This document shows positions 33,123 to 43,868 of a stretch of DNA of 64,000 bases, in pieces; the first letter of the stretch is position 1, and each line of letters begins with the position of its first letter. The stretch covers positions 372,001 to 436,000 of the forward strand of contig BQMF02000145.1 of assembly GCA_027922465.2 (NCBI GenBank). Direction: 5' to 3'. This DNA is from Turritopsis dohrnii. Lineage: Eukaryota > Cnidaria > Hydrozoa > Anthoathecata > Oceaniidae. Made by a program: the position numbers and the translations under genes. The notes below the pieces were generated by a model that made no database searches, was not told the DNA's origin, and worked only from the letters and a program-made list of their open reading frames with translations.

Positions 33123-36100
33123 TCATAATACCTGTTGGTATACTACATTTCTAGTGTAACATCTCTCTCTAACATAGCCTTGCTGCAAAGTTCTACAAAC
33201 CTTTACTTTCACTGCTTCAAAGCTACGTGTTCGTGAAAATGCAACATACAGTTGACCGTGACTGAAGCAAGGCCTTTGCATATAAATACCAACCCGTTCA
33301 AAAGTCTGACCTTGACTTTTGTTAATGGTAATTGCATATGACAAACGGACAGGAAATTGTGTTCGCTTCAGCTGAAACGGAAGGTTGGTATCATTCGGAC
33401 ACAAGGTCACTCAGGAATGAGCACCCGATTTCCAGCAGAGATACCGGTCAGCACTTCACAATCAAGGATATTCTCTCGGAGATTACGGATGACTAATCGT
33501 GTGCCGTTGCATAAACCATCCTTCAATGATAAATTTCGCAGCAGCATCACTATACTGTTGACTTTCAAGTTCAGCCGGTGTGGAGGCATTCCAGAAGGAG
33601 TAAGCGAATTGATGAACTCCATAGGATACAGATCAATCTCTTCTTGCTCATCAGAGACAACAGAATCTACACTAAAGTATGTGACTGTTTCACCAGGCAT
33701 TCCCTGAAGAATCCGTTCATTAATCACCAAAGCCTCATCATTGGTCGGTGTCAGAATAACACGACTCAACATATCATCTCCTCCAGCATCACTAAAAATA
33801 GAGTGGACGATATCATTATTTTCATGCAAAACACATTCATGCGGAATTTCAATGGAATCTTTAAATGGATCATCCTCTTTTTTCGGTATCGCTCCGTTTC
33901 CTAATTCAAGTAGGAATTCCGCAAATTCCCTTTGCCCAGGAGCAGCTCTCATGTTGACATTCAGATGAAAGATTTGCACTATTGGCCACAAGACAGAGCT
34001 CTTGATGCACGCTTCCACAATCTGAGCTGGTCTGCCTCTTTTCACAACAGGAAGAGGCTGTCTAAAATCACCACCTAAAAGAACAACCTTTCCAGCAAAA
34101 GGCACATCACTGTTACAGATATCTCTAAACATTCTATCAATAGCCTCAAGTGCATGCTTAGGAATCATACTTGCCTCATCAAATATTACAATATGCTGGT
34201 TACGTAAAAAATTGGCGTGCCTACTATTAGGCTTAACATTGCACGTTGAATTGTCCAATACAGGAACAGGTAATTTGAAAAGAGAATGGACTGTCTTACC
34301 ATTTTGTAACAGTGTTGCTGCAATTACAGTCCACGCACACGTACTTACTGATAGGTTTCTTCCAATAACCTCGCGAATGGCGTAATTGTACGTGAAAGTT
34401 TTACCTGTTCCACCGGGTCCATCAAGGAAGAAAATTTTAGCACTATTGTTGTCGTTTGTTACCACTGCATCTAGGACTGCATCGGCAACAGCAAGCTGGT
34501 GTGTTCCTCATGTTGATGGCTTGATGGCTTCTTCCTTCATTTCATCAGCATTTGGTAGATCGTCTGCAATAGCTTGTTCAAAAGCAGGTAAATCAAAGTC
34601 AGTAACAACCCTACCAAATTGCTGCAAGACTTCCTGAATTTTACCAAGAGCTGACTGCTCTGCTTGTACTTCCGTCTGGTGTCTCAAAAAATCTTCAACC
34701 ATGTGAGCACGGAATCTTTCCCACAATTCAGCTGGATTGCTTGGCTCTCCATGGATCAGAATGAAGGAGAACGCTTTACGAATTTTAGAGGGAGTTGCTG
34801 ATGTGGCAAGTTTCTCCATGGTACGTATCCACAAAGTATCGTCATCCAATAGTCCAAGTGCAATACACGCTTCCCTAAAAGATCTATATACAATCCCATT
34901 AACAGTTCTAAGGTATTCAAAGGAAGTCGCACCAGGAACATGTAACAACAACACACGTAAGAAATACCTTTCACCTTGCCGAATGCTAGCATTGTACATT
35001 CTACTTACAATTTTTTCTGCTCCACGCTGCCGTGTCACCCACTTATGCCGTCGTGTTTGAAACACGTAATGGTGCGGGATATCAGGATATAAATATTGAC
35101 GTGCCCGTTCGTCAACACGATTTAATTCGAACCAAGCAGTTAACTTGGTGTGCTCTTGTCCTCTTTCCAGTGCTGCTTGTTCCTGTCCTTCTCTGAAAAA
35201 AATCTGCTGCTCATTTGGAAGGTGAACAGGAAGTCGTAAAATTGCATGACTTTGAGTGTGCATTGGAAAAGAGCATAAACGCCACACAGCTTCTGGAGCA
35301 GATACATACCTCGCATCTAAAAAGGTTTAGATTTCCTCATGATCTATTCGCTCATTGATTTCAATATGAGCAGTATCATGTCCTTTGTAAATGTATTTGT
35401 ACAAATACTTGACGCTTTTAATGGAAACACAGGCCTCTAGGTTTATATGTGCATTGTACTTTTTGCTGAGGAAAGGGTTGTATGGGACGATCCATCTGTT
35501 GTCAAGATCCATATTCCGAATTCGAACAGTTCTTCCGTCATCTGGTCGGTGATATAAAGGATAGCCATCCACATTTAAAACAGTTCCATTGTTGAACTGC
35601 TTCGGAAAATTTTTGCTGCACTTACCATCTTGCATACATGGTGAAGACACATTCAAATGGCCACACGGACCATGGACCATGCAAGATTTGATGATTTCGT
35701 AAAGTTCTGGTTCTTGGTCTCGATTTGGAATTCGTGCTGATATCAATGAATCAATGTCATCAGCATTGCGCAACTTAAATTCATTGCCGAGATGCAACAG
35801 CATGTGCACATGAGGTAGCCCCCTTTTCTGAAATTCTATAACATCCACTTGTGCTACAGATACACCTAGAACAGAATCTTTTATAATATCGTTTTTAAGA
35901 GCTTCCAACTTCAATTTGAATACTCGTGTAACCAGATCTGGCCTATCTGATGGAGTTTGACCAGGCAAAAGATTTTGAACAATTTCAGGCCATTTAGGAT
36001 TGCATGTAAAAGTTAAAAATAAATCTGGTTTACCTTTTTTCGAAACTAATGCCATAGCATCTAGGTACAATTGGTGCATATTTCTCGGTGAACCTGAAAA

Positions 36101-37849
36101 GGTAGATGGCAATACAACGACATTACCCGCACGGAGGTTTCGTTCATGGGCAGCTTCCTCCAAATAGTCCATCAAGCCTGTGTAGCTATCCGCCCGTCAT
36201 TGTTCTTGGTTCTGGCGTATGAAGTCGAGTCTCGCTCCCTCCACTTTGACATAGCTGTCAACAACAAACTGTTGAAATAGTTTTCCAGCTAAATGTAAAG
36301 CAGAAAATTCACGTCTAATGGCAATACGATAAATATAATACTGCAATTGTGTAACTTTATTCCGCCTTTCAGTTGCATGCTGTTGGACGTGATTCATGTT
36401 TGGACTCCATCCAGGAGCACCTCTAGGAAAAATCATTGGATACATCATGGAGTCAATGTTTGCAGATGTGTAAGGAATATTGCGCAAGGGCTGATCTCTT
36501 GGATAAACAACCATATTTCTACCAGCGGGTGGTGCACCATCGTTACCTACAAAAATTGCTGCAACTTCTTCGTGATGTGGAGCATTGTTTCTCCTCCTGT
36601 CTTCACCTTCTCGCATATACATAGCCACTACGGAGGTTGCTCTATTTTCTAAAAGCGCCCTTTCCTCCTCTTCCCGTTCAACCTGAGCCAAGTTACGATA
36701 TGCTGCGGCATAAGGTGAAACTCTATTAATGACTGTTTGTATTTGCTCCATCATGTCTCTGTTGCAATCCGTATTAGAAGGGTTTTGCATACGCATGTCA
36801 AGCGAATTAGCAGCTTCGATAATATACAGTTGGCTAAACATGGGCACTTGGTTTTCATTAGCATGCAGTGCTCCATACCTATGTAGCAGTTGTCCACATA
36901 TCCTAAAACATGGAGGCCCATTTCCTGGGGGCGGACGTAAGTTAGCTGACAGAGAAGCAAAACTAAATGCATTATTATAGATTCTAATACACTTACGGAA
37001 ATGTTTACCCAGAGTAGAATCATCAAGTAAAAGATCCCGTAACTCAGGCGGATAATCTAATAAATTAGGAAGTTGTACCTTTCCATTTGTGCAACATTTA
37101 AAATTAGTTTCATGGTCGAATTTGATTGCTCCACAATGTTCACATAAAATGTTAAATTCACCTAAAGAATGAATGTCAGGTAAATTATTGTTTTCAATAT
37201 CAATCCGTGCAGCATTTAAAAAGCGAGCCCTGCGCACTCGTCTGTTTCGGACATATGCTCTTTGATGTTGCTGAGCATCAGCTGCACGTCGAGCAGCAGC
37301 TTGTTCCGGTTGCTCATTTTCTCTAAGCAATTGTTGTCGGTGAGCTTGCAGTTCAAGTCGAGCAGCAGTTTGCTCAGGTTGTTCATTGTTTCTCAAAAGT
37401 TGGTGATGTTGAGCATCAGTTGCACGTCGAACAGCAGCTTGTTCGGGTTGCTCATGATCTCTTAGCGACTGTTGTCGGAGGGCTTGTTCTTCAAGTCGAG
37501 CAGCTACTTGATCAGGTTGCTCATTATCTCTTATCGACTGCTGTCGGTGAGCTTGTGATAATAGTCGAGCAGCAACTTGTTCGGGTTGCTCATTAGCCCG
37601 TCGCTGTCTTTGATTTTGTGCATCCCTCTCCCTTCTCAATTGAGCACGAATGTCACTTTGATTGGCACGGTATCTCCTTTGTCGTTCAGCATTTCTAATG
37701 CGACGACGTTGTTGAGGGTCATCAGCAGGGGGGTGTTGTTGCCTCTCCTCATCATGTTGATGTTGCCGTGCATCAACTACATCTCTATCAAATTGTGACC
37801 TAGGCAATGCAAACCTTTGAGGGATTCCATAGTCATGATCAGAAATCAT
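33123..37849 (-). pseudogene. Helitron 3 Rep-helicase, three stops and one frameshift
   Basis: The ATG at 37849 opens a frame kept through 34465-33407 except for stops at 36197 (TGA), 35327 (TAA) and 34508 (TGA). A frameshift near 33410 precedes the final ~95 codons. The N-terminal region has five 23-residue repeats (NEQPEQVAARL type, 37262-37600), then a Cys finger (CEHCG..CCTNGK). Rep motifs are RGLPHVHMLLHL near 35820 and KYLYKYIYKGHDTAH near 35400. Helicase motifs are DGPGGTGKTF near 34420, IVIFDEASM near 34185, GGDFRQPLPVV near 34060, and INKSQGQTF and YVAFSR near 33320-33240. Unlike Helitron 1 it has no intron at the DRRR..PHH(E/D)EVAA junction. With so few lesions the loss of function is recent. 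Confidence 0.85.
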
Positions 37850-38499
37850 AACTCGTTGAGAAAAAACTCAAACAAAAAAAGAACAATCTATACAGGAATG
37901 TATATCTATCTAATTTTTATTATCACCACAAAAATAAAAACACAACAGGCCTTGTGTTTTTTGTCAGTTTACCTAGCTAAATAGACAACACAAACAAAAA
38001 AAGCAAACACAACTTTCCTTTGTTGTTTTTAGGCAAACAAAATGATCGTTTTTTTTCAACTTTCTTCACTTTCTTTTCGCGCGAATACGAACCAAAAGGG
38101 TTCAAAGCAAACCTGATCAGTTTCCAATTGTTGCCATGACATTGAACGGGGGTTAACAAATGCTTAAAAGTGGATTCACTAAAGGTGATTCTTACGTATT
38201 GTGGAAATATTAACTAATAAATTCGCTTATATTACTCATGTACATATATTTCAGTTAAAAATATTACAATTTCATGCAGTTATTGCTATTATTTTAGTAG
38301 TCATTTCTTTACGTTTATACCCCCTAATTTTCTTAAGATCTTCGCGATTTCTCCGTTGCAGATGCCCGATTTCTTTCGATGCTAAATCTACCATTTTGCG
38401 TGACAGACAAACAAACAGACAAACAGAGAATCGGCTATTAATATATAGATAAGGTTAAAATGTTGCTAAAATGCTGTTAAAGTTTGTAAAATGTATCTA

Positions 38500-38934
38500 G
38501 AAAATGCACTCTTTTTTTACCTATAGGTATACATTTTGATTACTCGAAAAAAAAGTTCACCCGTCTCAGACAGTCAGGCAAGGATACGTTAGGATACACT
38601 GGTAAACCGCACATGCTGCCACGTTCTGCCACCGCTGCTTTTTGTCTAAAATGTTTAATCAGTTAGTTTCTTTGTATTTGGTTGATGTACTGTTTTCAAA
38701 GCCAAGTCAACGTGAAATGTAAAACTAACAATAATGATAAAAACAAAACGTTATTCCTATTAGTTCATCAGCCAAAAAAGTCACGTTCGATTGGGGTTGC
38801 AATGTATTTTCTTCGAACTCACGTTGCACACAAAAAAGAAATAATTTCGCTCACAACTCAATCTACCATTTTGCATGACTTACAAACAAACAGACAAACA
38901 GAGAATCGGCTATTAATATATAGATGCATGACTT
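38500..38934 (-). mobile_element. Helitron family A 5' fragment
   Basis: TC at 38934-38933 starts the standard 5' end; the following ~430 bp match 1300-1732 of the family A element, including GTTAGGATACACTGG. The 3' half is missing; Helitron 3 begins 50 bp beyond on the same strand. Confidence 0.65.
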
Positions 38935-38974
38935 CAACTGTTGGCAATATCATACCTCAAAACCCCAATCATTC

Positions 38975-40161
38975 AATGAAGATTAAACTTGTAGCTCTTC
39001 CTTTCCGTGTCGACCCTTGTTAATCTTTGACACATTGAGTTCAAACGTTTTTATAAAGGCTTGTGTTGACTTTAATCCTTTGTCCCATTCATACACACCT
39101 ACAACATGTTCCAGCTGATGTCTTGCCCATCAAGCTGAAAATGAGAAGAAAGTCATAATAAATTGAAGGAGCTAATAAATATCTATAAATATACATAAAC
39201 TTATAGCATACATGTAGGTTTCGTGTATTTTCATTCCAATGAGAGTTTCCTAAACAATTTCGAGTTGTCTTTAAAAGATGTGGCGGATCTGACATTGTTG
39301 TCCAATAAAACCTTTTATTGGTTTTCAGATATAATTTGATATAATTTTCGATTGGATGATGGACCATCTGATACATAGGTACATACATTAGATCAACTAA
39401 TATCAGGAATTCTGAAAACTTTTACTCATTAATTAGTCAGCATTTTAAATGATAATTCAAATCACCTCTCTACACTCACTCTACATGCTATTTGAATTGA
39501 TATTTAAAACTCTGACTAATTTTATTTTATTTTATTTTATTTTATCTGTATTTATAGTGTATATTAAATGTTTTTAACTAATCTAATCTTTAATTATTAA
39601 TTTTGTATATTTTCCACAGGACACATGTTGATAGCAGCGATTTAGTTCGTTGAAATGTATATATCCTGTATAAATATTACTGAATAATAATAATAATAAT
39701 AATAGAGCATGTAGTACTCTAGTTGCCTCCATGGTGCATGGATAAAGCTGTGCTCATGTCAAGCCAACTGAAGCAAACTAGCCGAATGGATAGCATAGTG
39801 ATGTAAATATGCCTCTAACCAGATATACATTAACATGTGTAGCTGGTGCTCTCTGACTGCGAAACTCTTTATTATCCTTCTTCAAAGCAGCATTTTCAAC
39901 ATCAGACTGCAAGATCGTAAGTTCATCATTTATATTCCCCATCTCAGTAAACCCAACAAGTTGTCCAGTGGATTTACGAAAAACAAGGTCCCTTTTTATT
40001 TTCATTTCATCAAAACAAAGAGACTCATTTTTTTGAAAGTCTATGTAGTTTTTCAAATTGGCTTCATCAGCTAACCCCTTGAGTACATCTGGGTTGAAGC
40101 CACAACTTGGTGTTGTAAATTGGGTATATCGTGGAAGTGTGTCAATGTGTGACAGTTTCAA
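38975..40161 (-). pseudogene. P-element-like transposase remnant
   Basis: The first block (40161-39778) has CGFNPDVLKGLADEA, SLCFDEMKIKRDLVF, TGQLVGFTEMG and HVNVYLVRGIFTSL, all typical of P-element/THAP9-type transposases, and ends in a stop. A second block (to 39212) has SDPPHLLKTTRNCL and ends CAT|GTATGC, a good donor. A third block starts after TTCTCAG near 39137 with LDGQDISW and, one base shifted, HVVGVYEWDKG. The segment between blocks 1 and 2, with catalytic residues, is missing. Inactive. Confidence 0.65.
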
Positions 40162-40169
40162 AAAATTTA

Positions 40170-41230
40170 AATTCTTACTGAAGTGGACTCTTTATAACTC
40201 AAACACCCAAGGGGAATCGAAAAGCGTTCGAGTTATAGAGAGATTGTGGAAAGTTGGGAAGATTTTGTATAAATTTTGTAAAAACAGCCAATTAAACAAT
40301 TTTTTCTTCCTTATACAGAATGGAGATATAATCTCGACCTGCCCGACCTCTTATGCTAAGAATGACTGAAAAAAATTGCAAAATATTTTATTTCAAGGAT
40401 TTATTCTTTTGAAGAAAAGAAATCTGAAATTACAGTTTGCCTTCTTGTTTGAAGGCCGTCTGTTTCAACAGTTCGATTCAATTCTTTCATTGATCTCATC
40501 ATTTCCTCCCCGAAATTCAAAAAGAGGCTGTAATCTTCAAGAACATTTATTGCTTTCCGCACTTCTTTGTTTGTTGGTTTCGTTTTCTCATCTTCATATT
40601 CTTTGTTGTCATTTTCTTCATCCTCAGCCTTTCCTTCTTGAATTCCAATGACGTCTGCAATTATATTAGCAGTTGTTAGTCTCCCATGGGTCGTGCTCAA
40701 ATCAATGTCGAAATCCACATAATCATCGGTCGAGATATCAGTGTCGATTTTGTCAGCAAACCTATTCAGTGTCTGAATAGTGTCTTCTTCGACTTCTTCA
40801 TCTCCTAAATCTTAAAATGGATCATCCTCTTCATTCATTGCTTTTTCAGCATCTTTCTGCAAAATCCCCGATTTTTTTAAACAATTGGTGAATGTCTAGT
40901 TTGAAACATCGTCCCAGGCATTCTTCAACATGTACATTTATGATAGATTGGAGAATATAGAAATCAGCTCATTATTCTCCAAAGCAGCAATCAGCTTACG
41001 AACGGCCTTTGAATGATATTTTGTTTTCAACGCTCGGATTATGCCTTGATCCATTAGTTGTGTTAGGGTGTTGAATTTTGTGCTAATCCTACTACACCTC
41101 CAATAACTTTCATTACTTTTTTCTCCTGTTCAAATGCATGGTCTGATCCAATGCTGGTGAAGAGGATTTGGGAGATTTGCTGATGCTGAAATTCTCTTTC
41201 AGATACATTCATGCTTCCATGGTTGATAAT
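40170..41230 (-). pseudogene. Tigger-type transposase remnant
   Basis: From high to low coordinates the minus strand shows SIGSDHAFEQEKKV, MDQGIIRALKTKYHSKAVRK, an acidic EDDPFxDLGDEE stretch, and the tail KPTNKEVRKAINVLEDYSLF ending VISDFF. The MDQG motif and this acidic tail are the C-terminal third of Tigger/Jerky-type proteins. A TTATAACTCAAACACCC-like palindromic stretch (40190-40245) resembles a Tigger terminal repeat. The N-terminal domains are absent. Confidence 0.55.
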
Positions 41231-41384
41231 TAATTATGCGACTGCAGTTGTTTTGACCGTGAGGAAAAAATATTTTGCGATATTGTCAAGAGTGGTAAGT
41301 GTAATTCCCAATCACCATCACGTGATGAACGAATAAATGCCAAGAGAGATTCCCTTAACAAGTCTTTCTTCAACAACTGTTGTT

Positions 41385-41600
41385 TTTGGCGACTGGGCTC
41401 AATGACGTCATCAAAACTTTGGATCGACGATATCTTTGAAACGGTGCGTCATAGACATATGATCCTATGCATGTTCTTGCTTAGAATTTCGAGATCTATA
41501 ACATTGTAACACTTTCCATTGACAATTCCTTAATTTTATTTTTCGTGATCACAATGCAGGTTGAACATGGGTGGTAGTGCAGGCCCCTGTGTCTTTCATG
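41385..41600 (+). mobile_element. Degenerate Helitron family B copy, plus strand
   Basis: The reverse complement of about 400-600 in the 399-876 element can be followed (ATGACGTCATC, GATCGACGATATC, CATGGGTGG). The CTAG and hairpin are no longer recognisable. Confidence 0.5.
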
Positions 41601-42417
41601 TGCATAGGCTTGTTAGAAGCAAACTTTTGATTGAATCTCACTCTTAGATGGCAAAAGATAAAAAAATCATTAGTGCCAAAAAAAATTACCACCAAGAGTC
41701 ACATGAGATGACACCATCGTTCTTACGGTAAGGAAAAACTTTTAGTTAAATTTTTTTGAAAAAATATATATACCATTTGAATGATCTAATCAAGTGGAAT
41801 AAAAAACGTCTAATAACTATATTGTGAAAATTTTTCATTTTCGAGATAATGAAGTTTTAAATCTTGATAAAACACAGACCCGAATTTTACAGACTAGCTT
41901 TAAAAACAGCTATACCTCGCCATATATTTAAGTTTGTCGGCTAAAACTTTTCATACATCTTGCAAATGATATTCTCTATTTCACCATGACCCTATGACAT
42001 AGTTTGGAATAAAACACAGACCAGAAATGTATAATTTGTTAAAATAACATTAATTTCATATATAAGTGTGTTTGGTGTGATTTTTTTTCTTTTACAATAG
42101 ATGTATTCATTATATAATTCTTACAATACATCATTGTTGCCATCATTTAAGCAGTTCTCAAAGCATTTACAGGCAGTCCATACAGTTATAGAAAAACCAA
42201 TTTATTGATTTGTTTCTTTGCTCCTCATTGTTAATAAGAAACTGTTTATTTTTCAGTTTTTCTAATTCATTTAAAGAATTTTTGTTAACTGTAGCTACAT
42301 TATCCTAGTTTCACCTGAGCCAATGTTATAAATTCTAACACTACAATGTAGTTGCTGTATATTGAATAGCAAATCTGACAATTTCTCGAAACATTTACAC
42401 GCAATTCATGCAGACCT
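41601..42417. other. AT-rich spacer, nothing recognised
   Basis: No supported coding frame or terminal repeat is visible between the Helitron fragment and the transposon-like region starting near 42418. Confidence 0.45.
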
Positions 42418-43085
42418 TAAGGGAAGAAATTTTGGCGGGAAGAAATTTTGGATGATTTGGCAGATTGGTTAAAAAAACGCCAATCTTTCTTACCGCTAAA
42501 AATAATTAATTTTGGGATCCACCAAAATTAATTCCCGCCAAATTTTATCATTTTTGTAAATATTTTTTCGAAAGGAATTAAACGGTACAAAATGCTAGAA
42601 TTTCAGCATTGCACATCATCTATTTTATCAAACAATTGCTGGTCTTTTCTGCTGACCCTTCTCTTTTTTGTTGTCTCTCATGGAGCAAGTGAGAAAAAGG
42701 TTCTGGTAACTTTAATTCCAGTTTCTTTTCGGTTTTTTTCTGGCTGGGATTAGATTTTTTAGATGATTTTGTCAATGTACAAGAAGATGACGACGACGAC
42801 AAATCAGAGTGGGAAGATGAAAACATTGACATTGAACGAAATGCTTTCGAATTTATTATAGATGATGAACTTGATTCGTAAATTACTGTAATAAAAACAT
42901 GCAATGTTATTGTTTTTTGAAAAAACAATCCATGATGGACTTTCCTCTTCTCATCTAAATATTTGTCTCTCTTTTTCTATCAAACCACTAAACTGAAAAT
43001 TGATTAATAGAGGCGTCCGCCAAAATTAATTTCCGCTACATATAAAAATTTTCCTGAAACGCCAAAAAAATTTTTCTTCTCGATC
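42418..43085. mobile_element. TIR-type transposon with subterminal repeats
   Basis: The left end (42418-42560) has GAAGAAATTTTGGCGGG repeats and CCGCCAAATTTT inversions. The right end (43000-43085) carries CGCCAAAATTAATTTCCGC and ACGCCAAAAAAATTTTTCTT. The ends are inverted with respect to each other but degraded, so exact borders and target duplication are uncertain. Inside is a minus-strand exon-like frame (about 42892-42620, acceptor TTATTACAG), rich in Ser and Lys (SSSSS..KKTEKKLELKLPEPF), which I do not recognise. Confidence 0.4.
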
Positions 43086-43269
43086 ACTGACATTCTATGT
43101 TTGCATGGGATCTTTGTGAATTTTGTTCACCAAAGCCATTCACTATGATACTTTTGCAGTTATCTTGGTTCAGCTCAGCAGATACAGGTGTGATTGCCAG
43201 CGTTTGAAGTTCATGCAAAATTTTTGCTTCATCTGTTGACAAAAGTGGCTGACCATCATCACTAAGCAA
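43084..43269 (-). other. Unrecognised coding exon
   Basis: After a TTGCTTAG acceptor, a ~60-codon frame reads DDGQPLLSTDEAKILHELQT and ends NIECQ right at the transposon border. The composition is protein-like and no stop interrupts it. It is probably the remaining part of a gene cut by the adjacent element; its family is unknown to me. Confidence 0.35.
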
Positions 43270-43868
43270 GACTTCGGCACAACTGTAAACTCGTAGTTTC
43301 CAATACTTTCTTATAAGTCAATCTCTGGTCGTTTACATGCTGTTATCAGGAAATGACATAATAGCATTTGTTCTTTCATTCAGACTTCTTTGTTTTGTAC
43401 TTGCAACTTGATACTTTTTCCTGTCCTTCAAATGTAATTAGTTTGCGTTTAGTTATTGGTGTCTAAATACTCCAAAAGATGTATCAAGTGAGTACAGTAT
43501 ATCAAGTGGCTATGTTTACGTTATATGTTTCATTCTTTTCTGAGTGATACCAGTCAGTTGATAATGGTCCTTCCCATTTTCGCCAGAAATATTGTGACGT
43601 TTACAAAACTCTTTAGACATCGCATCGGAAAACAGGAACGACCAGACAGAAAACAAATTTAAATAAATGGCACATTATGTTATGTGGTCTCAGCGCATTG
43701 CACTTGATGGGGGTGATTCATAACATTTTGAATTGAATAATTCGGTTGTTCAAACTAAGAAAATTAATATACAACGCGAATTGACTTAAACAAATATATA
43801 AATTAGAGAAAAACAGAGTTAGCTATAGATGAAGAGAGAGAAGAGAAAACCGAATAAATGAATACCAA
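43270..43868. other. Spacer, nothing recognised
   Basis: I see no supported gene or repeat before the 3' end of the chimeric Helitron at 43869. Confidence 0.4.

Larger units (their letters stand above)
31623..38449 (-). mobile_element. Autonomous-type Helitron 3 with both ends
   Basis: On the minus strand it starts TC at 38449-38448 (TCTATATATTAATAGCCGAT) after host A. It ends at CTAG 31626-31623, preceded by the GCCGCC/GGCGGC hairpin, with T next. Both ends match the short families A and B. The 6827-bp element encodes one Rep-helicase (33123-37849), then a 1.5-kb 3' region with two tandem-repeat blocks. This is the best-bounded Helitron in the window. Confidence 0.85.

Noticed and set aside
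42620..42892. The Ser/Lys-rich frame as the tail of a third HIRAN gene
   Set aside because: Only composition is similar; no HIRAN block (VGHIP, GGLEI) is present in the element.
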